Shown: one piece after another, positions 7,608 through 15,849 of the stretch
How the letters are laid out: every line of letters begins with the position of its first letter
Numbering within the stretch: the first letter of the stretch is position 1
Assembly: GCF_000154465.1 (NCBI RefSeq)
Contig: NZ_DS499581.1
Span: 1-64,000, forward strand
Direction of reading: 5' to 3'
DNA: 64,000 nucleotides
Source of the DNA: Alistipes putredinis DSM 17216
GTDB lineage: Bacteria > Bacteroidota > Bacteroidia > Bacteroidales > Rikenellaceae
Position numbers and translations under genes: made by a program
The notes under the pieces: generated by a model
Databases searched by the model: none
Seen by the model: the letters and a program-made list of their open reading frames with translations, nothing else
What the model was told of the DNA's origin: nothing

Positions 7608-7925
7608 CTAAACACCTAACTGATTAGTGGACTGCATTTTTGCTGTATTATCATTAACCTTGCCTTTTTCTTTTACGTTTATTTTAAATTCATCTTTTCT
7701 GTTTCCATCAGAATCTTGATAGAAATCTTTGTCTTCAAATTGAATAAATTCTCCACTTTGAGTTCTCAGTACATAACGTATAGCATCTACTATGGCTGTT
7801 TTCCCGGAATCATTTTCACCAATCAACACATTTACGCCTTTCTGAAAATGAATTTCTAGTCCCGGTTTGTTATCTGCACCAGCATATTTCCTGAAATTCC
7901 AGAGTCTAAGAATGGAAAGATACAT
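7608..7925 (-). pseudogene. OLD-family ATP-dependent nuclease, N-terminal fragment
   Basis: Residues 1-90 match the start of OLD-family AAA nucleases: MYLSILRLWNFRKYAG, then FQKGVNVLIGENDSGKTAIV, which contains a clear Walker A (GENDSGKT), then DAIRYVLRTQSGEFIQFEDK. Whole proteins in this family are about 500-700 residues and carry a C-terminal TOPRIM nuclease domain. Here the frame ends after 105 residues with an unrelated tail (NDNTAKMQSTNQLGV). The break at about 7640-7660 probably marks the right boundary of the integrated element or a deletion. The nuclease part is absent, so the fragment is unlikely to be active. OLD proteins are often linked to phage defence. Confidence 0.7.
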
Positions 7926-8080
7926 TGTAATCTATTTTTTGTTTATTCTACAGATAAGTAGACATCAGCATCAAAGTCTACAGCCGAATCATGCAAGTAA
8001 CGTAACCGATAGCCTTTTGAAACTTGGGCAAGAGAAATCCGCCTCAAAAAGTTATAAATTCAAGTCTATTTAATTTGGAA

Positions 8081-9154
8081 TTATTGCGACACAAACACTC
8101 TCCAGCTACCATCCCTCTCTCCACGTTCCACATATTTCTTGGAAATCAGTTGATCCAGCAGCTTCTGAATAGCCGTCATACTGATACCCGTTTCATCTTT
8201 CATGTCTGCAAGCGTCAGCGTGGGCTGAGTTCGCATAGCGTTCAGAATTTTTGTATAATTGGGTGTTCGGAATGCAATCCGCTCTCCATCATACCACCAC
8301 ACATTCTCATTCCTCTCGCTCACGAACAGCACATCATTATACACTTCCGTAGCCACCAAGTCATTGAAATATTTCAAAAAAGGACGGATATCCTTAATCC
8401 CTGCATGGGCTCCATCACTGGGGACAGGACCTACTTCGAGATCCGTCTGATGCAAAGCTTCCAAATATTCACTTTTTCTGCGGCTCCGGACTACAATCAT
8501 CGGATAATCATGACGAGTCAGAATGTAGTTCACCATCAGCCGGGCAATGCGACCGTTACCGTCCTCGAAAGGGTGAATGCGGATATAACGGTAGTGAAAC
8601 AGTGCGGCCAACTCTACTGGAGATAGTTTCCCTTCTTGTTCTGCTGCATTATACCAGTCCACCAGATCGCCCATCAATCCAGGAGTCTCCTCGGGTGAGG
8701 CATATTCGAATCTGTCTCCATATCGGGTGATAACACTGTTAGGCCGAGTCTTATACTGGCCGGCATGAATCACATAACTCGTCTGCATACCACCAGGCAA
8801 ATCTCGATAAACAGTATAATCTTCTCGTAATATGGTTTTATGCAATGTCCGGATAAAATTCTGCGTCAATGGCATTCCCTTCACCGTAGCCTCTTCCGTC
8901 ATCATTCGTAGGCCGACGTTGCTCGCAGTCATTTCTTGTACGTCACGCACGTCTGCCTCCCCAATCACCTTGCCGAAAAGTAGCAATATTTCCGTCTGGC
9001 CATAAGTCAACGTATTACCCTCAATATGATTACTGTTGTAATTGAAATCCACAGTAAAACGGCGACTGAGCCTTTCCCTATCCTTCTCCGACAGCGGCTG
9101 CAAATTCTGCCATGCAGTCAACGCTTTCTTTATATTAAGATACTTCATATTCAT
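8081..9154 (-). CDS. Fic-family AMPylase-like protein with winged-helix C-terminus
   Basis: The Fic core motif HPFEDGNGRIAR is present at about residues 194-205. Fic proteins usually transfer AMP from ATP to a target hydroxyl. An N-terminal inhibitory motif of the (S/T)xxxE(G/N) type is also readable (SNHIEGN, about residue 41), which in the family blocks the ATP site until relieved. The last 60 residues (ILNAMRTQPTLTLADMKDE, TGISMTAIQKLLDQLI) look like a winged helix, so the protein may bind DNA. The start MNMKYLNIKKALTAW at 9154 is preferred, because 9190 lies upstream of the probable -7 box. The gene stands alone and no partner antitoxin gene is adjacent. Confidence 0.85.
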   Translation of the reverse strand: MNMKYLNIKKALTAWQNLQPLSEKDRERLSRRFTVDFNYNSNHIEGNTLTYGQTEILLLFGKVIGEADVRDVQEMTASNVGLRMMTEEATVKGMPLTQNFIRTLHKTILREDYTVYRDLPGGMQTSYVIHAGQYKTRPNSVITRYGDRFEYASPEETPGLMGDLVDWYNAAEQEGKLSPVELAALFHYRYIRIHPFEDGNGRIARLMVNYILTRHDYPMIVVRSRRKSEYLEALHQTDLEVGPVPSDGAHAGIKDIRPFLKYFNDLVATEVYNDVLFVSERNENVWWYDGERIAFRTPNYTKILNAMRTQPTLTLADMKDETGISMTAIQKLLDQLISKKYVERGERDGSWRVFVSQ

Positions 9155-9172
9155 ATTTATCAACAAACAGTA

Positions 9173-9218
9173 CAAAGATACAAAAAACACCTAAAAGGTT
9201 GTAATGATACAACCTTTT
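9173..9218 (-). promoter_or_regulatory. fic promoter with palindromic operator candidate
   Basis: A minus-strand TATCTTTG box (9173-9180) fits the Bacteroidota -7 element. An 11-bp perfect palindrome, AAAAGGTTGTA (9193-9203), loop ATGA, TACAACCTTTT (9208-9218), covers where the -33 element would lie. That placement suits a repressor site, possibly bound by the winged helix of the Fic protein itself; the binder is inferred. Confidence 0.55.
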
Positions 9219-9277
9219 TTCTAAATCAATCTGTCTAGCATCAATAACTACTTACTAAAAACAAAATGACAAAAGCT

Positions 9278-9506
9278 GCTGGCCAAAAGAAAAAGAGATG
9301 AGCATTCTTGCTACCGATGTCCGCCATTTCGACGTTGTGAAGAAAGTTTAGTTTAGAACTTGAATAGATATACAACAAACCAGACTAAACTCCTATGATT
9401 GACCTTTTGCGCGGATTACATTTATCTTTCATATCTTTGGGAAACATAACCTCCGATATGGGGTAAAAAGCGATTTTGTATTTGATCTTTTTTTCTTTTG
9501 GCCAGC
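9278..9506. mobile_element. Small element with 17-bp terminal inverted repeats (MITE-like)
   Basis: GCTGGCCAAAAGAAAAA at 9278-9294 and its exact complement at 9490-9506 bound a 229-bp AT-rich segment with no coding capacity. This looks like a miniature inverted-repeat element or an IS remnant. No clear target duplication is visible, and the repeat was not recognised as belonging to a named IS. The rest of the stretch from 9507 to 9915 is AT-rich with no gene apparent. Confidence 0.5.
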
Positions 9507-9915
9507 AAAATTCCGTCCCCAGAATGTCCCCGACACACTTCATATCACGCACAATTATCTGGACATCAATAATATAAGCTATTTTAATATTTTCTGCATC
9601 GGCAAATAATTTGCCTAAGTATCACATATCAAACAAGTAAATCTAACATATCACAAATATCAAACTTTCAACTACATTTTTTAATTAAACTATTCTTAAT
9701 TTAAGAATTTCAAATACGGAACGGGCCACAAATAGATCTAATTTTCAACATTTTATACAAACAGGGATTCTCGAGAAAAAATCTTATATTTACAAATATT
9801 GCATTTTCAGACTGAATAATGGCATTGTAAAATATTTTTCTCTCGACAGCACCATTTCACGAAAAATAACTATATTTACGACATCAATACGATAACAAAC
9901 CCGTATTTTACCCGC

Positions 9916-10023
9916 ATGAAAAACGGCATTACATCCAATAATTCTTACTCGCTGATCGTCGGACTTTCGGTTTCGATGATGGGTATGATGATGTCGATGC
10001 GCAGGTGTAAATGCCGGGTGTAA
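9916..10023 (+). CDS. Methionine-rich leader peptide of the metY operon
   Basis: This 35-codon ORF begins with MKNGITSNNSYSLIVGLSVS and then reads MMGMMMSMRRCKCRV before TAA. Six of eight consecutive codons (9976-9999) are ATG. It sits 93 bases upstream of metY and is followed by an intrinsic terminator. That is the classical arrangement of leader-peptide attenuation, in which scarcity of the charged tRNA stalls the ribosome at the control codons and favours an antiterminator. No hydrophobic or secreted-peptide features are seen, and the product itself is unlikely to have a function. It was missed by length-based ORF calling. Confidence 0.8.
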   Translation: MKNGITSNNSYSLIVGLSVSMMGMMMSMRRCKCRV

Positions 10024-10076
10024 GATTCGTCGTACGTGTATCTCTTAAATCCGGCTGGTTCAGCCGGATTTTTTTG
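10013..10076 (+). terminator. Attenuator: terminator with competing antiterminator upstream of metY
   Basis: The terminator stem AAATCCGGCTG (10047-10057), loop GTT, CAGCCGGATTT (10061-10071) is followed by a run of seven T. Its 5' arm can instead pair with GCCGGGT (10013-10019), which overlaps the end of the leader ORF, through ATCCGGC (10049-10055). A ribosome finishing the leader at 10021-10023 would cover 10013-10019 and allow termination. A ribosome stalled at the ATG codons would leave it free. The geometry therefore supports attenuation by methionyl-tRNA level. Confidence 0.75.
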
Positions 10077-10116
10077 TTTGTAACAATCCCGAAAACATAA
10101 ATCAACTTTCAAAACC

Positions 10117-11400
10117 ATGAAAAAACAGAATCTCCGTTTCGAAACCCTGCAAGTACATGCAGGCCAACAGGCCGATCCCGCGACCGGATCGTGCGCCGTC
10201 CCCATCCACCAGACGGTGGCCTACACCTTCGAAAGTGCGGAAAAGAGCGCCGCCGTTTTCGCCCTCACGGAACCGGGGTACATCTACACCCGCCTGAACA
10301 ACCCCACGACCGCCGTTTTCGAAGAGCGCATCGCCGCCCTCGAAGGAGGTACCGGAGCCGTTGCGACGGCATCGGGCATGGCCGCCCAAATGCTCGCCAT
10401 CACGAACATCGCCCAGGCAGGCGATAATATCGTAAGCACCTCCTACCTCTACGGCGGAACGACCAACCAGTTCAAATACACGCTCCGCCGACTCGGCATC
10501 GAGGTCCGTTTCGCACAAGGGGACGACCCGAAGAGCATCTCGACACTCATCGACGACCGTACGCGGGCCATCTACATCGAAACGATCGGCAACCCGGCCT
10601 TCAATATCCCCGATTTCGAGGCGATCGCCGAAATCGGCCGCAAACACGGCATCGCGGTAATCGCCGACAATACGTTCGGAGCCGGCGGCTACCTTTGCCA
10701 GCCGATCAAATGGGGCGCCAATGTCGTGCTGCACGCAGCGACCAAATGGATCGGAGGTCACGGCAACAGCATGGGCGGCGTGGCTATCGACGGCGGCAAC
10801 TTCGATTGGGGCAACGGCCGCTACCCCTTGATCAGCGAACCCTCGGAAGGGTATCACGGATTCAACTTCTGGGAAAACTGCGGCGACCAGGCTTTCGCCG
10901 TACGGGCACGGTGCGAAGTGCTGCGCGACACGGGCGCCTGCCAGAGTCCGTTCAACTCCTTCCTGCTGCTGCAAGGACTCGAAACCCTCTCGCTGCGCGT
11001 ACAGCGATCGGTGGACAATGCGCTCGAAATGGCCCAATGGCTCGAGAAGCACCCCAAGATCGAGAGCGTAAACTATCCCGGTTTGAAGAGCAGTCCTTTC
11101 CACGATTTGGCCAAGAAGTACCTGACCAACGGTTTCGGCGGCGTACTGACCTTCCGCGTCAAAGGGTCGGCCGAGCAAGCTTCCTCGCTGCTCAACCACC
11201 TGGAGATCATCAGCCACCTGGCCAACGTGGGCGACACCCGGAGTCTCTTGGTACACCCCGCTTCGACGACGCACTCCCAGCTCAACGAACGCGAACTGGT
11301 CGCTTCGGGCGTTTATCCCAACATGCTGCGCTTCTCGCTGGGCATCGAACACATCGACGACCTGAAAGAAGAGATCGGCAACGCATTAAAACGACTGTAA
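10117..11400 (+). CDS. metY: O-acetylhomoserine sulfhydrylase (homocysteine synthase)
   Basis: This is a PLP-dependent Cys/Met-metabolism enzyme of 427 residues, the usual MetY length. It converts O-acyl-homoserine and sulfide (or methanethiol) to homocysteine (or methionine). Readable features are the N-terminal LRFETLQVHAGQQADPATGS, the YTRLNNPT loop, ATASGMAA, the IADNTFGAGGYLCQPIKWGA segment and the PLP lysine in HAATKWIGGHG (K210). It is the first gene of a metY-metX-hom operon, 5 bases before metX, under the Met-rich leader. Related family members (cystathionine gamma-synthase type) are shorter, which favours MetY. Confidence 0.93.
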   Translation: MKKQNLRFETLQVHAGQQADPATGSCAVPIHQTVAYTFESAEKSAAVFALTEPGYIYTRLNNPTTAVFEERIAALEGGTGAVATASGMAAQMLAITNIAQAGDNIVSTSYLYGGTTNQFKYTLRRLGIEVRFAQGDDPKSISTLIDDRTRAIYIETIGNPAFNIPDFEAIAEIGRKHGIAVIADNTFGAGGYLCQPIKWGANVVLHAATKWIGGHGNSMGGVAIDGGNFDWGNGRYPLISEPSEGYHGFNFWENCGDQAFAVRARCEVLRDTGACQSPFNSFLLLQGLETLSLRVQRSVDNALEMAQWLEKHPKIESVNYPGLKSSPFHDLAKKYLTNGFGGVLTFRVKGSAEQASSLLNHLEIISHLANVGDTRSLLVHPASTTHSQLNERELVASGVYPNMLRFSLGIEHIDDLKEEIGNALKRL

Positions 11401-11405
11401 ACACA

Positions 11406-12422
11406 ATGAATATATACCGTCATAACCAACCTTTCGAATTGGAGCGGGGAGGCATTCTGCCCGAACTGACGATCGCATTCAGCACCTACGGGAAACTGAA
11501 TGCGGCCCACGACAATGTCATCTGGGTCTGCCACGCCCTGACCGCCGATTCGGACGTGGCCTCGTGGTGGCCGCACACGGTCGAGGCGGGCAAATTCCTC
11601 GACCCCGCCGAGCATTTCATCATCTGCGCCAACATCCTCGGCTCGCACTACGGCACGACCGGGCCGCTGCACGTCAATCCGGCGACCGGACGCCCCTATT
11701 ACAAGGATTTCCCCGAACTGACGATCCGCGACATGGTACGGGCCCACCGGCTGTTGGCCGACATTCTGGGCATTCACCGCATCCACACCTTGGTCGGCAG
11801 CTCCGTCGGCGGCTTTCAGGCGGTCGAATGGGCCGTCCAGGAGCCCGAGCGGATCGGCAAGCTGGTCCTGATCGCCACGGCTGCCAAAGCGTCGCCCTGG
11901 AGCATCGCCATCGACGAAACGCAGCGCATGGCCATCGAAGCCGACTCGACCTTCGGGGAACCTTACGCCACCGCCGGCATGAAGGGACTCGCGGCGGCGA
12001 GGGCTATCGGGCTGCTCTCTTACCGGGGGCCGGAAGGCTACGACCTCTCGCAGCAGGACGAGAGCGACGACTTCTCCTCTCACCGGGCCTGCACCTACCA
12101 GCAGTACCAAGGAGAAAAGCTCTGCCGGCGTTATAATGCCTACTCCTATTACAAGATCCTCAACGCTTTCGACACGCACGACGTCGGCTACCAGCGCGGA
12201 GGCGTGGCAGCGGCGCTGCAACGAATCACGGCCGAATGTCTGGTCGTCGGCATTTCGACCGATATCATCTTCACCGTGCCCGAAATGCAGGCGCTGCACC
12301 GGATGCTGCCGCGCAGCACCTACCATCAGATCGACTCCCCGTTCGGACACGACGGGTTTCTGGTCGAGCACGAACAACTGAACCGAATCCTCAACCCTTT
12401 CATCCATCCAACCCATGAATAA
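11406..12422 (+). CDS. metX: Homoserine O-acyltransferase (probably acetyl)
   Basis: This 338-residue alpha/beta-hydrolase-fold acyltransferase activates homoserine for the MetY step. Motifs include ILGSHYGTTGPLHVNPATGR, the nucleophile elbow VGSSVGGFQAVEW (Ser133) and a C-terminal GHDGFLVEH, which supplies the catalytic His. MetX enzymes mostly use acetyl-CoA, but acyl specificity cannot be read safely from sequence. The start MNIYRHNQPFELERG follows metY by 5 bases; the frame is open far upstream, but that part is antisense-like. The gene overlaps hom by 8 bases. Confidence 0.92.
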   Translation: MNIYRHNQPFELERGGILPELTIAFSTYGKLNAAHDNVIWVCHALTADSDVASWWPHTVEAGKFLDPAEHFIICANILGSHYGTTGPLHVNPATGRPYYKDFPELTIRDMVRAHRLLADILGIHRIHTLVGSSVGGFQAVEWAVQEPERIGKLVLIATAAKASPWSIAIDETQRMAIEADSTFGEPYATAGMKGLAAARAIGLLSYRGPEGYDLSQQDESDDFSSHRACTYQQYQGEKLCRRYNAYSYYKILNAFDTHDVGYQRGGVAAALQRITAECLVVGISTDIIFTVPEMQALHRMLPRSTYHQIDSPFGHDGFLVEHEQLNRILNPFIHPTHE

Positions 12423-13617
12423 GATCAAAATCGGCCTTTTCGGCTTCGGCGTAGTCGGACAAGGCATCTTCCAGGTACTCAGCAAATCCCGCAACGCCCA
12501 TGCGGAAATCGTCAAGATCTGCGTGCGGTCGAACAAACCCCGCAGCATCGACGCGTCCTATTTCACGACCGATCCGGAAGTGATCCTCTCCAATCCGGAG
12601 ATCGACCTGATCGTGGAGGTGATCGACGATGCGGCGGCCTCCTACAAAATCGTCAAGGCGGCCCTCCAGAAAGGCATCCCCGTCGTTTCGGGCAACAAGG
12701 CCATGCTCGCCCGCCACCTGCCGGAGCTGATCGACCTGCAAAAGAAACACAATGTGGCACTGCTGTACGACGCCTCGTCGTGCGGCTCGATCCCCGTGAT
12801 CCGCAACCTCGAGGAGTACTACGACAACGACCTGCTGCTCGAAGTCAAAGGCATCCTGAACGGTTCGTCCAACTACATCCTTTCGCGGGTGTTCGACCAC
12901 CAGGAGTCCTACGACGCGGCGCTGGCCCAGGCCCAGGCATTGGGATTCGCCGAGAGCGATCCTTCGTTCGACATCGAAGGCTACGACTCGCTCTTCAAAT
13001 TAGTCATCATTACCGTTCACGCGCTCGGAGTGTATGTCCATCCCGACCGGATCTTCACCTACGGCATCTCGACTATCCACGACTCGGACATCCGGTACGC
13101 CCGCGAAAAAGGGGTCAAGATCAAACTGGTCGCCCAAGTGGTCAAGGTCAGCGACCGGAAGTTCACGATGTTCGTCATGCCCGAATTCGTCACCCCCGGC
13201 AAATACATCTACAGCGTCGATGACGAATACAACGGCGTGGTGATCCGGGGCGAATGCTACGACCGCCAGTTCATGTTCGGCAAGGGCGCCGGCAGCCTGC
13301 CTACCGCCTCGTCGATCCTGAGCGACATCATGGCCCGTCAGCACGACTACCGGTACGAATACAAGAAACAGCACTACCTCGACCGTCCGGAGTACACGAC
13401 CGACGTGGAGCTGAAAGTTTATGTGCGATACACGGAAACCGACGTACTGAAAATCCTCCACTTCGACCGCATCACCGAGCAATATCGGGGCGAGGACGGC
13501 AATTACGTGATCGGCTACATCCGCCTTTCGGAGCTGCTCGCCAAGCGGGAAGTACTGCGGGGCAAGGACGTTTTCATGGCCGATTTCCAGAGCTTCTTCC
13601 AAGAGCTGGATCGTTAG
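12415..13617 (+). CDS. hom: Homoserine dehydrogenase
   Basis: This 400-residue monofunctional enzyme reduces aspartate semialdehyde to homoserine, the shared precursor of methionine and threonine. The nucleotide-binding motif GLFGFGVVGQG is at the N-terminus. The family signature region reads LEVKGILNGSSNYILSRV, followed by the catalytic-domain pattern LGFAESDPSFDIEGYDSLFK. The C-terminal part (about residues 325-400) resembles a regulatory extension, but is not a clear ACT domain. Its start overlaps metX (ATGAATAA), so translation is probably coupled. Grouping with metYX points to a role mainly in methionine synthesis. Confidence 0.92.
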   Translation: MNKIKIGLFGFGVVGQGIFQVLSKSRNAHAEIVKICVRSNKPRSIDASYFTTDPEVILSNPEIDLIVEVIDDAAASYKIVKAALQKGIPVVSGNKAMLARHLPELIDLQKKHNVALLYDASSCGSIPVIRNLEEYYDNDLLLEVKGILNGSSNYILSRVFDHQESYDAALAQAQALGFAESDPSFDIEGYDSLFKLVIITVHALGVYVHPDRIFTYGISTIHDSDIRYAREKGVKIKLVAQVVKVSDRKFTMFVMPEFVTPGKYIYSVDDEYNGVVIRGECYDRQFMFGKGAGSLPTASSILSDIMARQHDYRYEYKKQHYLDRPEYTTDVELKVYVRYTETDVLKILHFDRITEQYRGEDGNYVIGYIRLSELLAKREVLRGKDVFMADFQSFFQELDR

Positions 13618-13640
13618 AGCCAAAAGACAGGCCGCCATCG

Positions 13641-13684
13641 AACGAACGCCTCCCGAATTTCAGATTCGGGAGGCGTTCGTTTTT
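13641..13684 (+). terminator. Intrinsic terminator after hom
   Basis: An 18-bp stem (13641-13658 with 13664-13681, core ACGCCTCCCGAAT) with a 5-base loop is followed by TTTTT. It ends the metY-metX-hom operon. The stem is symmetric enough to serve the minus-strand gene ending at 13701 too. Confidence 0.85.
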
Positions 13685-13700
13685 CAGAGCCACAAACTAT

Positions 13701-14183
13701 TTACTCGAACGGGACCATCGCCTCCGCCGCATCGTAATCGGCATTGGTGAAGACATAAGTCCAACGCTCTTTAGGTTGACGACCGTTACCCCTCAAATCC
13801 TCGAATACATAATTATCATCGATCGAAGGGTCGTAATGTGCGTCGTAATTCGGAGGGTACGACCGACCGTCGTCCTGGTAATAACGGACACCATAAGTGA
13901 ATCCAAGCCTCCCATCGTCGAAAATAATCGTCATTTTCCAAATGTAACTTGAAGGAACGGGGCAAACACCCATACCATTATCCATCGCAGTAAAACTTTC
14001 TCCAGGCAGTATCACTTCATTTTTGAACTCACACCCTAAATCGGATTCTACGAAAAGAGTGATCTTATGATCGCTGTCGTTGACCCACACAAAATAACTG
14101 ATTGCATTGTAATCGGTATTGCAACCTGCCGGAGTCCCTGCGGTAAATATCGCCGACAACGCAAAAAATAAGAATTTCCTCAT
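13701..14183 (-). CDS. Hypothetical exported protein, probable lipoprotein
   Basis: This protein of about 160 residues starts MRKFLFFALSAIFTAGTPAG followed by Cys, a signal peptide with a weak lipoprotein-like cleavage site. The start at 14183 is chosen because the in-frame extension to 14246 overlaps the preceding gene. The mature part is rich in Asp, Tyr and aromatic residues (DDGRLGFTYGVRYYQDDGRS, YPPNYDAHYDPSIDDNYVF), suggesting a beta-rich extracytoplasmic domain. No family recognised. It follows the protease-like gene by 10 bases on the same strand and shares its AT-rich composition, so both were probably acquired together. Confidence 0.65.
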   Translation of the reverse strand: MRKFLFFALSAIFTAGTPAGCNTDYNAISYFVWVNDSDHKITLFVESDLGCEFKNEVILPGESFTAMDNGMGVCPVPSSYIWKMTIIFDDGRLGFTYGVRYYQDDGRSYPPNYDAHYDPSIDDNYVFEDLRGNGRQPKERWTYVFTNADYDAAEAMVPFE

Positions 14184-14193
14184 AAACCCATTT

Positions 14194-15849
14194 TTATATA
14201 TAACCGTTACGTTGAAGCCAGCTACGCTCGTAAAAAAGAAATTCATTTATTTGATTTTCTGTAAAATATGACCCTGTATACTTACGAAGTGCACTTTCAA
14301 AATCATTCCAGGTTCTATAGGCTCCAAACAAATTCACCACGAATTGAGGCATCTTAATTTGATCGTAGCAGCGAGAAGGATAGCCAACACCCTGGTTGTA
14401 ATCATCCACCAAATCGACAAACAAAGGAGTATAATAATTATTGGTTGTATTTTGATAATCCCATTCTTGCCTTGCTTGACCTGTTATATCCGAGTTTAGA
14501 GATGTTTTTTTCCAACCCTGATTTAAATAATATGCTTCTCCCATATGCCATCCGGCATAAGAAGCATAACTTTCGAGCAATATATTCCAAGTACCATCGT
14601 ACGCACTGAATGTGCCGCCACGCAAATGAAATTGACAATAATGTCCCAATTCATGCAAAGTGGTTCCTATTAGTCTCGGATGATTATTCCTGTTACAATT
14701 GCCAACTTGTATAAAAGGCATTCTCCCCACAGAAGTCGGCCAATAATTAAATCGGCCTTGCCACCCACCAGGATCAACGGCTAATGCAACTATTGATATT
14801 CTGTTATTAACAAAAGTAGAAATTATAAAATCGTGTTCGCCATAATGATAAAAATTGACTGCACGATGAATTTCGTAGCGGGGATCCGGAGCCGAAGAAG
14901 AGTTAATATTAAAGTTCAAATCTTTACCACTTCTTAATTCTCCATAAATTCCCTTTATTTCCTCTATCCGTCCTCCTTCCTCAGAACCCTTGACAATCGT
15001 CCATTTTTCGTGCTGAAAAACAAAACTTACCGTTGCCTGGTTGTCGATCAATTTATTGTTGATAGCATAATATCCAGTTTTGTCTGTATAAACCTCCTCA
15101 ATATTCGAACCCAGTGTAAAACGGATTTTTAGATTCTCTAGCGGTACATAACGCTTTAAATGAGTATCGTAACATAGTACTTTTCCGCGCGGGAATCCAC
15201 CTGGTAAATGTCTCTCTTCATCTAAAGCCAAAGCAATGGCTTCTTGCTCCAAAATTTGTATTGCCTCCGCACTCAATCCATTCTCACCAAGAGTAATATA
15301 TTTAGGGAGGAAAACTTCATAAAGGATTTCAAAATCCATTTCAACAGGGAACGTTTTTTCGACAGGCCAAACGGCATATAATACAGGCAATATAATTGTC
15401 ACAGGCTCCACTGGTCCATCCTTAATCATACCGCCCTCGTAAGTCACAGAATAACGCCTCTCCTCATCTTCCTCGCAAAACTGTGTCCGGGATTTCGAAA
15501 ACACAAGACTCTGGGTCGCCTCATCAGGTAATGACGTATAATTGAAAGGCGTATACGCGATCTTGATCTGCTCGTCCAGTTCAAGGCTTCGTTGTTCCTC
15601 TTCCGTTTTTGGAAAAATTTTCAAGGCATAGTGGGTAGCTTTCAGTTTCAACTGCGTTTTGGCAGTTGCTGAGAATTCTTTTCGCACACTCCGCGCGCTT
15701 GCTGCAAACTCATCAGATGCCCTGACAATTTTCGATTCACCCGATACTATATTGTCGTACGCCTGCTGAAAGTTCTCAAGCCTGTACGGATCATTCTGCG
15801 GCCGGATCCAAGACTGTGTCTCTATGATACACCGCATCCGCCAACTCAA
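14194..15849 (-). CDS. Putative zinc-metalloprotease-like lipoprotein, body of a frameshifted gene
   Basis: A 551-residue frame carries the zinc-binding motif TTLHELGHYCQFH (HExxH) at about residues 405-417, followed by a conserved-looking SYASYAGWHMGEAYY. An upstream beta-rich segment contains GKVLCYDTHLKRYVPLENLK and TDKTGYYAINNKLID, like a carboxypeptidase-regulatory-type fold. The frame lacks a signal peptide. That piece is in another frame just upstream (15791-15982), and a one-base change near 15791 would join them (DPAAE to NDPYRLENFQQAY). The first residues of this frame (MSWRMRC) are thus probably not native. Substrate unknown. Composition is more AT-rich than flanking core genes. 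Confidence 0.6.
   Translation of the reverse strand: MSWRMRCIIETQSWIRPQNDPYRLENFQQAYDNIVSGESKIVRASDEFAASARSVRKEFSATAKTQLKLKATHYALKIFPKTEEEQRSLELDEQIKIAYTPFNYTSLPDEATQSLVFSKSRTQFCEEDEERRYSVTYEGGMIKDGPVEPVTIILPVLYAVWPVEKTFPVEMDFEILYEVFLPKYITLGENGLSAEAIQILEQEAIALALDEERHLPGGFPRGKVLCYDTHLKRYVPLENLKIRFTLGSNIEEVYTDKTGYYAINNKLIDNQATVSFVFQHEKWTIVKGSEEGGRIEEIKGIYGELRSGKDLNFNINSSSAPDPRYEIHRAVNFYHYGEHDFIISTFVNNRISIVALAVDPGGWQGRFNYWPTSVGRMPFIQVGNCNRNNHPRLIGTTLHELGHYCQFHLRGGTFSAYDGTWNILLESYASYAGWHMGEAYYLNQGWKKTSLNSDITGQARQEWDYQNTTNNYYTPLFVDLVDDYNQGVGYPSRCYDQIKMPQFVVNLFGAYRTWNDFESALRKYTGSYFTENQINEFLFYERSWLQRNGYI

Larger units (their letters stand above)
1343..7640. mobile_element. Remnant of a mobilizable or conjugative integrated element
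   Basis: This segment contains mobC (broken), a DUF3408 gene, iteron-like repeats, two excisionase-like HTH genes, a hypothetical gene, a sigma-like HTH gene and a tyrosine recombinase. That gene set is typical of integrated Bacteroidota mobilizable elements. The left edge is the RhuM/mobC junction near 1343. The right edge is inferred from the truncation of an OLD-family gene near 7640. No relaxase is present: it would normally lie beyond mobC on the left. The element has therefore probably lost mobility, although the recombinase gene looks intact. No matching direct repeats at the two edges were found by eye. Confidence 0.55.

Noticed and set aside
10024..10116. SAM-II type riboswitch upstream of metY
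   Set aside because: The non-coding space between leader ORF and gene is only 93 bases and is taken up by the terminator; I could not identify the SAM-II pseudoknot core by eye.
10102..12548. Long minus-strand frames opposite metY and metX
   Set aside because: Shadows of strongly conserved enzymes on the plus strand.
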